This document shows, piece after piece, positions 1-7,868 of a stretch of DNA of 64,000 bases. The notes below the pieces were generated by a model. The model searched no databases and was not told where the DNA came from. It worked only from the letters and a program-made list of their open reading frames with translations. The stretch's first letter is position 1. Each line of letters begins with the position of its first letter. The position numbers and the translations under genes were made by a program. Origin of the DNA: G963663495 sp963663495 (GTDB taxonomy: Bacteria; Bacteroidota; Rhodothermia; Rhodothermales; Bin80); the NCBI GenBank assembly GCA_963663495.1, contig OY760427.1:3720001-3784000 (forward strand), given 5' to 3'.

Positions 1-364
1 TAAGGTCACGATGCAGCTTCATGCTGGATACGCCCTTGATACTGGTAGTCATGATGTAAATGGCTAATGCCCATACTTGGTATCCCAGTTTGGAGTCCTG
101 CATTACTGTCCCTATGCGGACACTGAATCGTTTACGGCAACTACGGCAACGATAAGGCATGCTAGGATGTTTGGCGCCAGACTGTACGTTCTTAGACGCA
201 CAGTGCGGGCAAACAGGAGTGTCGCCCCAACGCTTCATTGCGAACCATGCTTCGGCTGATGGGTCGTCTGGAAACATTGTGGTTAGCTTGATCAAGGACA
301 CTCCTTCACGATCAGCCCGTCCAGGGCCATTGGTGTTTCTGTTGTTTCTTTTCTTTGAAGGTAT
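1..364 (-). CDS. IS1595-family transposase, N-terminal part
   Basis: The reading frame is open from about 364 to the window edge. It carries the family's N-terminal signature: a phrase like MFPDDPSAEAWF, then a zinc ribbon with CPHC and, about 20 residues later, CRSC, then RKRFSVRIGT and the start of the catalytic region. The paralogous fragment at 16636 begins with ATG at the equivalent codon, but here that codon is ATA. Initiation would have to use a downstream GTG (near 289) or ATG (277), or the copy is dead. The DDE/N catalytic residues lie beyond the edge. It is the only copy in the window without internal damage, and so the best local candidate for moving the MITEs in trans. Confidence 0.75.
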   Translation of the reverse strand, partial: MPSKKRNNRNTNGPGRADREGVSLIKLTTMFPDDPSAEAWFAMKRWGDTPVCPHCASKNVQSGAKHPSMPYRCRSCRKRFSVRIGTVMQDSKLGYQVWALAIYIMTTSIKGVSSMKLHRDL

Positions 365-489
365 TTAGTTAGGTCATCAATCTATCACGGGATGGTGCCC
401 ATTTTCGGTATAGTCGGTTCCCGCTATTCGCGACCATACTGCAATTATTTCAACAATTTAACGCGTGGGCAGTCAGCTATATAACTCCC
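1..489 (-). mobile_element. IS1595-family element, 5' part, cut by the window edge
   Basis: This is the transposase-start end of an IS1595-family (ISXO2-like) element lying on the minus strand. The outer end at 467-489 reads, on the minus strand, GGGAGTTATATAGCTGACTG and is nearly the same as the ends of the MITEs and tnpB units described below. About 120 bp separates this end from the transposase frame. That subterminal stretch is homologous to the right half of the MITEs (shared words GTTCCCGCT, ACTGCAATTATTTCAA and ACGCGTGG/ACACGTGG). The other end, and so the target duplication, lies outside the window. Confidence 0.8.
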
Positions 490-1002
490 TTTCCAAGGGT
501 CAAGCCAAGTCTCTTCCTATAAACGGAACACACATATCGCCACATAGGGTCCCACCCAAGTAGCGGCATCACATGCGAAAGTGAAGGAAGTCCACTCCAG
601 GAGGCCGGGGTGCGCGGTAGTTGAGGCGTACATAGGCTTAGCTACGAGTTGTAGGGAGCGTCGGGCAGCCAATGGAGGATGCCCCCCTTCATCAGGCAAC
701 GCTATTCACCCTAGATGACTTTTCCGCGTGCGAGTTGGATGATCCACCCCGGGAGCCAGTGGGCGAAAGCCGCCAGCAGGGTTCGATGAGCGGCGGGCGA
801 ACGACGTACTCTACGGGGTACGGCGCCGCCCTCCTCCTCTCGGCAAGTACCGTGGAATGATCCATTGACCATGAAGTGTGTCGCAAACCAACGCTATGAG
901 TGGGGCATTTCCGCGGTGCCTGCCGCTCCGGGCAAACCGTAATCGGAGATAGTCTATCCGTGGGACCGAGACGCTCACCCCGCCTGCAGTCAGAGAAACC
1001 GA
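490..1002. other. Intergenic stretch without recognisable gene
   Basis: About 510 bp lie between the IS1595 end and the stop of the lactonase-like gene. Only short overlapping frames with unremarkable translations are present, and no tRNA or clear terminator was recognised. It may be decayed coding sequence. Confidence 0.4.
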
Positions 1003-2025
1003 TTATCCGGTAGTCTTCAGGCGCATACGCAGCAAAAACATGTCAGCCGTCACAAACAAGGAGGACCCGTCTTCGCCAAACGCACAGTTAGAAGTGGCTT
1101 GCGTGGTCAGCAATGTTCCGAGATGGGTGCCGTCCGGTGCAAACACAAGAACTCCACCCGGTCCGGTAGCAAACAGGTTACCCGCAGCATCAACCTTCAA
1201 ACCATCCGGGAGCCCCCTTAGTCCCTGAGCTACCAGGTAGCTTGCATCAAAAAACACCCGTCCTTCCACAAGTTGACCGTCCTCGCCAACATCGTAGGCC
1301 ATCCAAATGGGATGCTCTGGATCCGAATTAGCAACATATAATGTCCGCTGATCTGGCGAAAACGCAATGCCATTCGGGCGTGAGAGGCTATCCGTAAGAA
1401 GGCTCACGGAGCCATCCTGATCCAATCTGTACACTCCCTGATAACGGAGCTCTTTAAGAGAGTCATTCACTCCGTGCTGAAGACCGTATGGTGGGTCTGT
1501 AAAATAAAGGGCTCCGCTGGCATTATATACCAGATCATTAGGGCTATTGAACCGAGCACCATCATACGCTGCTGTGAGCGTTGAATAGGAAGGCACCGGA
1601 TGTTGCAGGCCGCTTTCCAGTTTTGCGATTCTCCGATCACCATGCTGCGCCAGCACCAGACTCCCTTCGCTGTCCAACACAAGCCCATTTGATCCGACTT
1701 CGCCTCCTCGCTCGCTTGCCCCAGTGTATCCGGAAGGCTGCAAGAACTCGGTGATACCGCTCTCTTGAGTCCATTGAAATACGGTGTTCTGGGGGATGTC
1801 CGAGAACAATAGGTAGCCACTGGCGGCTACCCACACCGGGCCTTCCGACCACTCGAATCCCTGGCCGAGGACCTCAAAAGTCGCTTCAGGATCTACAAGA
1901 TCATCAAGATCAGGTAATAGGCGATCAACGCCTCCCACACTCATGACGTGGGATCCGGCGTTACACGCAGCAAGTGTAAATGCGAGGACGGGCGCTACGA
2001 CGCGTATAAGAAATTGGGTAGACAA
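1003..2025 (-). CDS. SMP-30/gluconolactonase-like lipoprotein
   Basis: The 340-residue protein belongs to the SMP-30/gluconolactonase/LRE-like six-bladed beta-propeller family, whose members hydrolyse sugar lactones or related esters with one divalent metal. The N-terminus is a lipoprotein signal with lipobox LAAC at about residue 20, so it is probably anchored in a membrane on the periplasmic side. Family hallmarks seen are FEWSEGPVWV (metal-ligand Glu), GSNGLVLD, RFNSPNDLVYN (Asn ligand), YFTDPPYGL and RPNGIAFSPD, with the last metal Asp expected in LPDGLKVDAAGNLF. Length is normal for the secreted group. It follows the cytochrome c gene by 39 bp on the same strand, suggesting one transcript and a link to periplasmic sugar oxidation. 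The real substrate cannot be told from sequence. Confidence 0.88.
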   Translation of the reverse strand: MSTQFLIRVVAPVLAFTLAACNAGSHVMSVGGVDRLLPDLDDLVDPEATFEVLGQGFEWSEGPVWVAASGYLLFSDIPQNTVFQWTQESGITEFLQPSGYTGASERGGEVGSNGLVLDSEGSLVLAQHGDRRIAKLESGLQHPVPSYSTLTAAYDGARFNSPNDLVYNASGALYFTDPPYGLQHGVNDSLKELRYQGVYRLDQDGSVSLLTDSLSRPNGIAFSPDQRTLYVANSDPEHPIWMAYDVGEDGQLVEGRVFFDASYLVAQGLRGLPDGLKVDAAGNLFATGPGGVLVFAPDGTHLGTLLTTQATSNCAFGEDGSSLFVTADMFLLRMRLKTTG

Positions 2026-2064
2026 TTATTGGCGGTTACAAGGCAAAGTTTCTAAGTTTCGCAC

Positions 2065-2547
2065 TCACTGGCCACCAGGAATTCCCTGATTAGCTGCCTG
2101 ATTAAGCTCGTCAGTAGTCCATGGTTTCGACCGCGCCTTCGTTGCATCACGGACAACGGAGACTTCTTCTTCCGTCACTGCCGAAGCTTCATTGCCAAAT
2201 GATTCCCGGATGTACGTTAGCACAGCCGCCACTTCTTCGTCGCTCAGGAATGCTTTCCATCCCGGCATGACACCGCCGTATGTCATTCCCTGAACCTCCA
2301 TTGGCCCAGACACACCATCTAACACTACACGAATCAGGCGTCCCTTGTCTCCGCTGACCCATTCGGTTCCGATAAGTGGAGGGAAAACTCCAGCGATGCC
2401 GCGCCCGTCTACCATGTGGCAGGACATGCACCTGGTAAGGTATACGTCCTCCCCCTCTTCTATATCAGGGAGATCCGGCCCTTGCGAGGCCCATATAAAT
2501 ACGCAGGCGATAGTGGTGCCTATTGTGTAAATCGCTGACGTTTTCAC
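2065..2547 (-). CDS. Class I c-type cytochrome, periplasmic
   Basis: This 160-residue protein has an N-terminal hydrophobic signal (about residues 5-20) followed by one cytochrome c domain. The haem site is CMSCH at about residue 39. The distal methionine is probably in the phrase GGVMPGWKAFLSDEEVAAVLTY, typical of small diffusible cytochromes that accept electrons from PQQ or flavin dehydrogenases. A charged tail of about 45 residues follows the domain. It is the first gene of a likely two-gene unit with the lactonase-like lipoprotein downstream. Function as an electron carrier is secure at family level; the partner dehydrogenase is not in this window. Confidence 0.87.
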   Translation of the reverse strand: MKTSAIYTIGTTIACVFIWASQGPDLPDIEEGEDVYLTRCMSCHMVDGRGIAGVFPPLIGTEWVSGDKGRLIRVVLDGVSGPMEVQGMTYGGVMPGWKAFLSDEEVAAVLTYIRESFGNEASAVTEEEVSVVRDATKARSKPWTTDELNQAANQGIPGGQ

Positions 2548-2900
2548 TACGCTAAGCAGCCGGGGCTGTCCTTAAGATGTACGGACCGTTCAATCGCTGC
2601 GCCTTGCGCGGCACAGGTGCACGGATGACAATTCATTTACCATTACCATCGCTAAGAAACCGAAACTCAGCTTAAAGGGTCCCGAAGGCACCCCGTTTAA
2701 AGCAGACATGTTCTGCGGGTCTTTCGAGGGTGTGTATCTCTATAAAGTTGAAAGCACCCGGCCTTGAATCAGGAAGATGCACACGGTACAGCTGTGCTAC
2801 GATCAGATCTGCAAGAAACATCGTTCATGGCTGCCAAATGGTAGGGTGGGACACCTTCCCCTACAGCCCGCGCAATGCTGTCACCAAACCGCAGTCGCAA
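2548..2900. other. Intergenic stretch, nothing recognised
   Basis: This gap lies between two minus-strand genes and should contain the promoter of the cytochrome gene. No conserved motif, repeat or RNA structure was recognised. Confidence 0.35.
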
Positions 2901-3668
2901 TTACCGTAACAGATCATCGGAATCGCATGTGTCCAAGTCCACCAGGAACTTAGCGAGCTTGTCCGTCAATGCTTCGAAGAATCTGCGTCCTTTCTCAGCA
3001 GTAGCCTGCGCTGGATCACCAACACCAGTATCAGCGGTCACCTTTGACCACGGTCTCTCTGCCCAAACCCATCCAGAACGGAGGCCTTCTATCCCGAACG
3101 AGCGTGCTTCACCGCTTCCTGCACCGAACAGCGGTCGAACTAGCTCGGGCGCAAAATACATCAAGAGACTCGTCTCCAATTCCCCTGCATGATCTCCCGG
3201 CTCATCAAAGTAGGCATTCATATCCATACACTTGAACCAGTTAGCAGTGCAAAGGAATAAGCCAGGGACCCGTGACCCGACTTCACGGACAATCTGCTTG
3301 AAATCGTTCCCGCCGTGACCGTTTAGGATGAGCAGGCGTTCAATACCCTGTTGACAGAGGCACTCAGCAATATCGCGCAAAATAGCTGCTTGGGTGCTCG
3401 GCATCAGATTGATATCCAGTTGAATATCCAGTTGGCCTGTGTTAACCCCAAAAGGGATTGTGGGCAGCACCACGATCTGCGCGTTTTGCTTACTTGCTTT
3501 TCGGGCAGCCTCCGCCGAAATATGGTCCAGCTGAATGTTGTCAGTGCCGTACGGTAAGTGGTAATTGTGTGCTTCGGTAGCGCCCCATGGCAGCACCGCC
3601 GTTTTGAAGCCCGACCGCTTTACTTCAAACCAGTTCGTCTCAGACAGTATGTACGGTCGATACTGCAA
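2901..3668 (-). CDS. Creatininase-family amidohydrolase
   Basis: The 255-residue protein matches the creatininase family (creatinine amidohydrolase, FAPy deformylase and MftE relatives), metal-dependent cyclic-amide or formamide hydrolases. The metal-binding phrases are present in order: PWGATEAHNYHLPYGTD near residue 28 (Glu and His ligands), NGHGGN near residue 116 and the region DHAGELETS near residue 158 (His and Glu). Length is normal. It has no signal peptide and is presumably cytoplasmic. Its start lies 5 bp from the stop of the upstream lipoprotein gene, so they are probably cotranscribed. Nothing nearby indicates creatine metabolism or mycofactocin, so the substrate is unknown. Confidence 0.88.
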   Translation of the reverse strand: MQYRPYILSETNWFEVKRSGFKTAVLPWGATEAHNYHLPYGTDNIQLDHISAEAARKASKQNAQIVVLPTIPFGVNTGQLDIQLDINLMPSTQAAILRDIAECLCQQGIERLLILNGHGGNDFKQIVREVGSRVPGLFLCTANWFKCMDMNAYFDEPGDHAGELETSLLMYFAPELVRPLFGAGSGEARSFGIEGLRSGWVWAERPWSKVTADTGVGDPAQATAEKGRRFFEALTDKLAKFLVDLDTCDSDDLLR

Positions 3669-3673
3669 GTATC

Positions 3674-4144
3674 CTACTCTTGGACAATTAATACGAGATC
3701 ATATTCATGATCAACAACCTGAATGGGGTTGTCGTAGTACGGCACCACATATCGTCCACGGCGATCTTGTGACAGTTCGTGCGTGGTGAACGTAAGATAA
3801 CCGCCTTGAAAGTCTCCGCTGAAACTGAAATCCATCATTCGCCTACTACCCGTCACCGTGCGTTCAAACTCGTAACGGCGAACTTGCCTGAACTCACTTC
3901 CGACATGAAGCGACAAGTTTGTGATTTCAAAGCTGCGACGTATTGTAACGGTCGCCGGTGTAGCACCATGTTGCGTACCTTCAATGAAGATCCAAGCCCG
4001 CTTGGCTTCGCCATCCCACGCTGTCGTGTCCTGTGGGGCGCGGGATGTGATGGAAACTCCTGCGGGCGTGCTTACGCAGGATGTCAGTGAAACCGCCGTG
4101 CAAGCGAGCGCTGCGACATACAGAGGGCGCCATCGCATAATCAC
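3674..4144 (-). CDS. Small lipoprotein of unknown function
   Basis: I do not recognise this 156-residue protein as a named family. It has a signal peptide ending in the lipobox LTSC at about residue 23, followed by a linker and a beta-rich region. The phrase WIFIEGTQHGATPATVTIRR resembles a PEGA-like surface domain (a short beta-sandwich with a 'G..PATV' turn), but the match is weak. The rest alternates basic and hydrophobic residues and ends in HEYDLVLIVQE. It is upstream of, and nearly abuts, the creatininase-family gene. Confidence 0.7.
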   Translation of the reverse strand: MIMRWRPLYVAALACTAVSLTSCVSTPAGVSITSRAPQDTTAWDGEAKRAWIFIEGTQHGATPATVTIRRSFEITNLSLHVGSEFRQVRRYEFERTVTGSRRMMDFSFSGDFQGGYLTFTTHELSQDRRGRYVVPYYDNPIQVVDHEYDLVLIVQE

Positions 4145-4874
4145 TTGGGGGTGGTAGTCAGTACTCCCATTCTGATCCCTGGGAGTTAATCCTTCTTACA
4201 CTCTGGAGCTTCATTGTATCCCGATTGTCCGGCTTATCCTTACAGTGGAATTTGACCGTACTTTCGGTGACGTAGTCGGGAGTACCGGCCGAAGTCCAAA
4301 GGCTTGGTTTGAATCTGAAGAAGAAGGAGGAGAAGCGCAAGGCGGTGGCATCCAGGCCCGATTCACCGCACACACACTGACGCGCCGCTGTAGCGCGCCT
4401 GAAGGGGCCAGGACAAGGTCCGCAACAATCATAAATCAGGCGGAGGTATGTCAGGCTGGCACGCGTGGACCCTCCGCAGCTGGATTGAAGTGCGAAACAT
4501 GTCGCTGATCCCCCTTTCAGCAGGCAGAATCGCGGACAATGTACCCGTAACGCCAAAAGTAATGTGCCTGGACCAATGTGAAATGAGTTGACTAGGCGAA
4601 AACGGGCTATCTTCGGGAAGACATTCTTGCGAAACTGAGCGGAAAGGTGGGGTGATATTGGTGTCTTGTGGTCGCTTGTCCACGCATGTTGCGCGGAGAT
4701 GCGTGGTGATACTACCGAAGTTTGCTGAGCGCTTCTGGAATAGGCCTTTCGGTGTATAGGCAGGATGCAGGGGAATCTTGATTTGCAGTTCTGGTTACCG
4801 ACATCGGGAAAAGCACCGGAACTGGACTGGAAAAAGTGGTGCCGCGTTTCCTTCCGCCCCAAACCGCAGGAATG
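4145..4874. other. Intergenic stretch upstream of the TnpB unit, no gene assigned
   Basis: About 730 bp lie between the lipoprotein start and the target duplication of the mobile unit. A long minus-strand frame (4158-4862) exists, but its translation is low-complexity, rich in Ser, Cys and Arg, and lacks any recognisable motif, so I do not call it. The mobile unit interrupted a stretch that probably continues at 6349, since the 8-bp repeats mark one original site. Confidence 0.4.
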
Positions 4875-4882
4875 AAAGCTTT
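4875..4882. repeat. Left 8-bp target duplication AAAGCTTT
   Basis: The word AAAGCTTT abuts the first G of the unit's left terminal repeat and recurs exactly at 6341-6348. An 8-bp duplication is what IS1595-family transposases make. The word is palindromic, so a chance recurrence is slightly easier than for a random octamer, but its position at both edges argues against chance. Confidence 0.8.
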
Positions 4883-5054
4883 GGGAGTTATATGGCTGAG
4901 TGCCACGCGTTTTCGCAGGAATTTCTTTTTCTGCTTTGGTAGTGCAGACAGGATGGCTTTCGCCAGCTTTTCATAATCGGTTCCCGCTTTTCACGAAAAC
5001 ACTGCAATTATTTCAAATAACTCAACACGTGGATACTTATAATATATAATGTCC
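4883..5054 (+). repeat. IS1595-derived MITE inside the TnpB unit (copy 1)
   Basis: This 172-bp non-coding module has ends GGGAGTTATATGG and, inverted, GGACATTATATATTATAAG. Its right half copies the subterminal part of the IS1595 element at 1-489 (GTTCCCGCT, CTGCAATTATTTCAAA, ACACGTGG). The same module occurs alone at 28879-29048. Its right end contains overlapping TATAAT words just before tnpB that could act as a -10 box, but no good -35 was found. Confidence 0.8.
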
Positions 5055-5084
5055 ATATATTAGGGAGTTATATACCACAATGCC

Positions 5085-6335
5085 ATGCCCGAAACGGTTA
5101 GTGCATACCGCAATATCACATACAGGCTGTTGCCCGGAAGTCGAAGTAACGCCAAGCAACTTGCTGGATTAGCGGGTGCGTGTAGGTTTGTGTGGAATGC
5201 CATCCTCGCAGAGCAGAGCGAGGCCTACAAGAAAGCGAAAGAGGCTGGAGAGAAGCCGCCCTCGGTAAGCTTCTTCTCGCTGGGGAAGCGATTCACTGAG
5301 CTGCGCTTCACGGTCGAGTGGCTACCTGAATACTCCTTTGGTGTCGTTAGATACACATTGAAATATCAAGCGGATGCATGGAAGGCATTCTTCAAGGAGG
5401 GTAAGAGAAGACCGAGATTCCATTCCAGACATGGTAGTACGCCTTCGTTCACGATCCCGGATAACGTAAGGGTTCGGGATGGCAAGCTGTATATCCCGAA
5501 AGTGGGATATATGGCGCTCCGCAGGCGGGGAGGCAACCCGTACCCTGATGGTATACCCGTCAAAGCCACGGTAAAGAAGAACGCCGGCAAAGGGTATGCT
5601 GTCATCTGCTACAAGATGGAGGCACCTGTAATAGAGGATACCGGCGGTGCTGTAGGCATTGACCGTAATTGCGGGCAGGTCGCTATGGTCTCCACAGAGG
5701 GCGATACAAGCATTATCAGACAACCGGATACGAAGCGTCTTGATGCCAAGTTGAAGCGGCATCAGCGACGACTGGCGAGACAGAAGAAAGGCTCCAACCG
5801 TCGTAACAGGCGGAAGCATAGAATCGCCCGCATACAGCGCAAGCGTGCTAACATCCTCAAGAATGCGAACCACCAGGTAAGTCGCAGTATTGCCAAATGC
5901 TCCTCCACGGTGATACTGGAGGACCTGAAGATCAAAGCGATGACACGTTCAGCTAAGGGGACGATGGAGAGCATTGGCACAAACGTTAAACAGAAGTCTG
6001 GCCTCAACCGAGGAATACTGCGAAGAGGTTGGGGCCAGCTGGATCAGATGCTGGGCTATAAGTGCCGCAAGGTGATAAAGGTTACCGCTGCCTATACCAG
6101 TCAGCGGTGTTCTGTGTGTGGGCACACAGAAGCGAGTAACCGTAAGACACGGAGCAAATTCACGTGTATGTCCTGTGGACATGCGGATCATGCAGACCTG
6201 AATGCGGCTGCAAACATACTGGCCTCCGGGATTGGGGCTTCTGCACGGCGAGGGGCGTTCGGGTTACCGACCCCTATGACCCGTGAAATTGATACTAGTG
6301 CCTCACTGTGTACAGTTGGTCACTCACGTATATAA
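5085..6335 (+). CDS. tnpB: TnpB, RNA-guided nuclease (intact)
   Basis: The 416-residue protein is a TnpB (IS200/IS605 OrfB) RNA-guided DNA endonuclease. The N-terminal helical part (YRLLPGSRSNAKQLAGLAGA, then RFVWNAIL) is the usual OrfB HTH-like start. The RuvC catalytic set is complete: Asp in GIDRNCGQVA (about residue 192), Glu in VILEDLKIKAM (about 283) and Asp in HADLNAAANIL (about 375). The zinc ribbon CSVCG...CMSCG lies just before the last Asp. Length is typical. The tail after DLNAA overlaps a conserved DNA hairpin and ends in the terminal repeat. GGGAG at 5063-5067 is far from the ATG, so translation signals are weak. No TnpA partner is near. In known systems TnpB is guided by an RNA from its own 3' end; that activity here is inferred. 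Confidence 0.92.
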   Translation: MPETVSAYRNITYRLLPGSRSNAKQLAGLAGACRFVWNAILAEQSEAYKKAKEAGEKPPSVSFFSLGKRFTELRFTVEWLPEYSFGVVRYTLKYQADAWKAFFKEGKRRPRFHSRHGSTPSFTIPDNVRVRDGKLYIPKVGYMALRRRGGNPYPDGIPVKATVKKNAGKGYAVICYKMEAPVIEDTGGAVGIDRNCGQVAMVSTEGDTSIIRQPDTKRLDAKLKRHQRRLARQKKGSNRRNRRKHRIARIQRKRANILKNANHQVSRSIAKCSSTVILEDLKIKAMTRSAKGTMESIGTNVKQKSGLNRGILRRGWGQLDQMLGYKCRKVIKVTAAYTSQRCSVCGHTEASNRKTRSKFTCMSCGHADHADLNAAANILASGIGASARRGAFGLPTPMTREIDTSASLCTVGHSRI

Positions 6336-6340
6336 TTCCT
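6200..6340 (+). ncRNA. Putative omega RNA scaffold overlapping the tnpB 3' end
   Basis: In IS605-type systems the TnpB guide RNA spans the tnpB 3' end and the right element end, and the guide is the flanking DNA. Here 6252-6275 can fold as GGGG, a 3-nt bulge CGT, TCGG, loop GTTA, CCGA, CCCC. The diverged copy at 15459-16335 keeps every paired base while the bulge (TGT) and loop (GTCA) change and the protein changes too. If the rule holds, the guide would begin near 6341. The limits are a guess. Confidence 0.4.
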
Positions 6341-6348
6341 AAAGCTTT
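6341..6348. repeat. Right 8-bp target duplication AAAGCTTT
   Basis: This is an exact partner of 4875-4882, directly after the right terminal repeat of the TnpB unit. Confidence 0.8.
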
Positions 6349-6693
6349 GTTCGGGGACACACCATGCAAAACGGTGCCTGGTGGAGTTTATGCCGATGTA
6401 CGAGAAGGGAGCACCTGTTATACCGCGTACTGGTGCTCTAGGCTCAATCCGATGGGGACGGATAGGTACATCCATCGTTTCGCACCTTCAGAAGAAACGC
6501 CCGACTCGAGGGTTTTGGAAGAGGCTCCCAAGTATCGGGCCTTACCGTAGCCCCGACGAATCCGTAACACCCTTTTGCATAGATTTCGGGATGCAATCCA
6601 ACGATTCGCGCCGTGCAATTCGCACAACCGTGACGCTTCCGCTCTGGTAAACGTGCATCCGCCTGTGTAAACCCGCAAGACTGACCCAACCCT
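6349..6693. other. Intergenic stretch before the DoxX gene, no gene assigned
   Basis: It holds several short overlapping frames on both strands, none with a recognisable translation. It probably contains the promoter for the DoxX-metF pair and the other half of the sequence interrupted by the mobile unit. Confidence 0.35.
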
Positions 6694-7860
6694 ATGCTGC
6701 AACGCATTACCGCTTGGCTGAATGCGTACCGGGAAATCGCATTCGACCTCGTACGCATATATCTCGGTATCGGGCTGTTCGTCCGTGGTATCCTGTTTAT
6801 GTACGATGCCGAGACATTCGTTGCGCTGCTGCCAACCGGCGCCCCGGCGTGGCTGGCATTCCCCACAACCCTGAACATCATTGCGGCGATACACATCGTC
6901 GGCGGCCTACTGATCGCCGTAGGGTATTGGACACGCCTCGCGGCACTTCTCCAGATACCCGTGCTGTATGGCGCAGTATTCCTCAGCCTCGGTGGCCTGT
7001 TCTCGCCTGACCAATCCTTCGAACTATCAGTCCTTACCCTATTTCTACTCCTACTTGTGGTGGTAACCGGTTCAGGCCGGTGGTCCATTGACCACCTATC
7101 AACAGCGCGTCGGCTTGCGATCCAGGTAAGATTGGATGTTTTTGTCGCATACCGACACAATGTCTTTGATCTCCTTCGGATGTTCCTTGGAGTAGCCCTG
7201 TTCATCAGAGGCGTCGTATTTATCGCGGACGCGAGCAGCTTTATGACGCTCGTGGGGGGCGATTCCACAGGATTCCTCCGCTCCGCCATACTGATCCATT
7301 ATGTCGCCCTGGCACATGTATTCGGAGGGTTTATGCTCGCTGCCGGCCTGCTCACTCGCGTGGCAGCATTGGTGCAAATCCCAGTCCTGGCAGGAGCAGT
7401 TGCCGTAAGCCTTGGGCAAGGTGGGCTGATCGCAGGAACGCAGGGTCTGGAAATTTCTGCACTGACACTCTTCTTGCTGATCTTGGTGCTCCTCTACGGA
7501 TCAGGCACCTGGTCCGCCGACCACTACCTTTTGAGGCGCCCGGCAAAGGGCACAATCACGGACCGCACCGAGAAAGCAGCAGAAATATTGTCCCAAAAGG
7601 CCCCAAGTGCTACGGTGGTGATTGACCCGGTAGAGCTTCTCGCAGTACCGGAAGCTACAACCGACGCCGACATTGCGGCATCGCTGCGCGATAACCCGCT
7701 AGTTGTGACAACCGCCAGATATCCCTTCTGGGGCTGGCTACTCTTTATGGTAGATGTGACACCCAAGCCGCGCGAAATCGTATTCAGGCACATTAAATCC
7801 GGCAAAATCATCAAGCGTAGCAAGGACCCCGAGGTGCTTCGCCAGTTTCGCTACCGTTAG
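6694..7860 (+). CDS. Membrane protein with two tandem DoxX-like domains
   Basis: The 388-residue protein contains two homologous DoxX-type four-helix membrane modules. The first (about residues 10-130) has FDLVRIYLGIGLFVRGILFM, then a GGLLIAVGYWTRLAALLQIPVL-like segment cut into its helices. The second (about 148-285) repeats it with FDLLRMFLGVALFIRGVVFI and GGFMLAAGLLTRVAALVQ. Each ends with a GSG.WS.DH phrase. A soluble C-terminal tail of about 100 residues follows and ends in a conserved-looking FRHIKSGKIIKRSKDPEVLRQF run (split for quoting). DoxX proteins are usually single modules of about 130-150 residues linked to redox or respiratory functions; the exact role is unknown. The stop lies 8 bp before metF, suggesting cotranscription. 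Confidence 0.82.
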   Translation: MLQRITAWLNAYREIAFDLVRIYLGIGLFVRGILFMYDAETFVALLPTGAPAWLAFPTTLNIIAAIHIVGGLLIAVGYWTRLAALLQIPVLYGAVFLSLGGLFSPDQSFELSVLTLFLLLLVVVTGSGRWSIDHLSTARRLAIQVRLDVFVAYRHNVFDLLRMFLGVALFIRGVVFIADASSFMTLVGGDSTGFLRSAILIHYVALAHVFGGFMLAAGLLTRVAALVQIPVLAGAVAVSLGQGGLIAGTQGLEISALTLFLLILVLLYGSGTWSADHYLLRRPAKGTITDRTEKAAEILSQKAPSATVVIDPVELLAVPEATTDADIAASLRDNPLVVTTARYPFWGWLLFMVDVTPKPREIVFRHIKSGKIIKRSKDPEVLRQFRYR

Positions 7861-7868
7861 GGACACCC

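Larger units (their letters stand above)
4883..6340 (+). mobile_element. IS1595-ended mobile unit carrying MITE and tnpB (copy 1)
   Basis: This 1458-bp unit starts with GGGAGTTATATGGCTGAGTG and ends with the inverted match CACTCACGTATATAATTCCT, flanked by the duplication AAAGCTTT. In order it holds a 172-bp MITE (4883-5054), an 8-bp spacer ATATATTA, a second terminal-repeat copy (from 5063) and tnpB (5085-6335), whose stop codon lies inside the right repeat. No IS200-type TnpA gene and no subterminal hairpin pair of IS605 kind were seen. The layout recurs at 45107-46567 and, truncated, at 18076. I infer mobilisation in trans by an IS1595-family transposase. Confidence 0.82.

Noticed and set aside
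4158..4862. Long minus-strand frame of 234 codons
   Set aside because: The translation has no motif, odd Ser/Cys/Arg-rich composition and no ribosome site or neighbour support; it looks like non-coding DNA.
6331..6336. Outward-facing TATAAT in the right terminal repeat as a promoter for flanking genes
   Set aside because: No suitable -35 box is found at the right distance; the word is part of a conserved transposase-binding end and may have no promoter role.
4883..6340. Ordinary IS200/IS605 or IS1341-type element
   Set aside because: IS605-type elements have subterminal hairpins and make no target duplication. Here there are inverted ends matching IS1595 and an 8-bp duplication.
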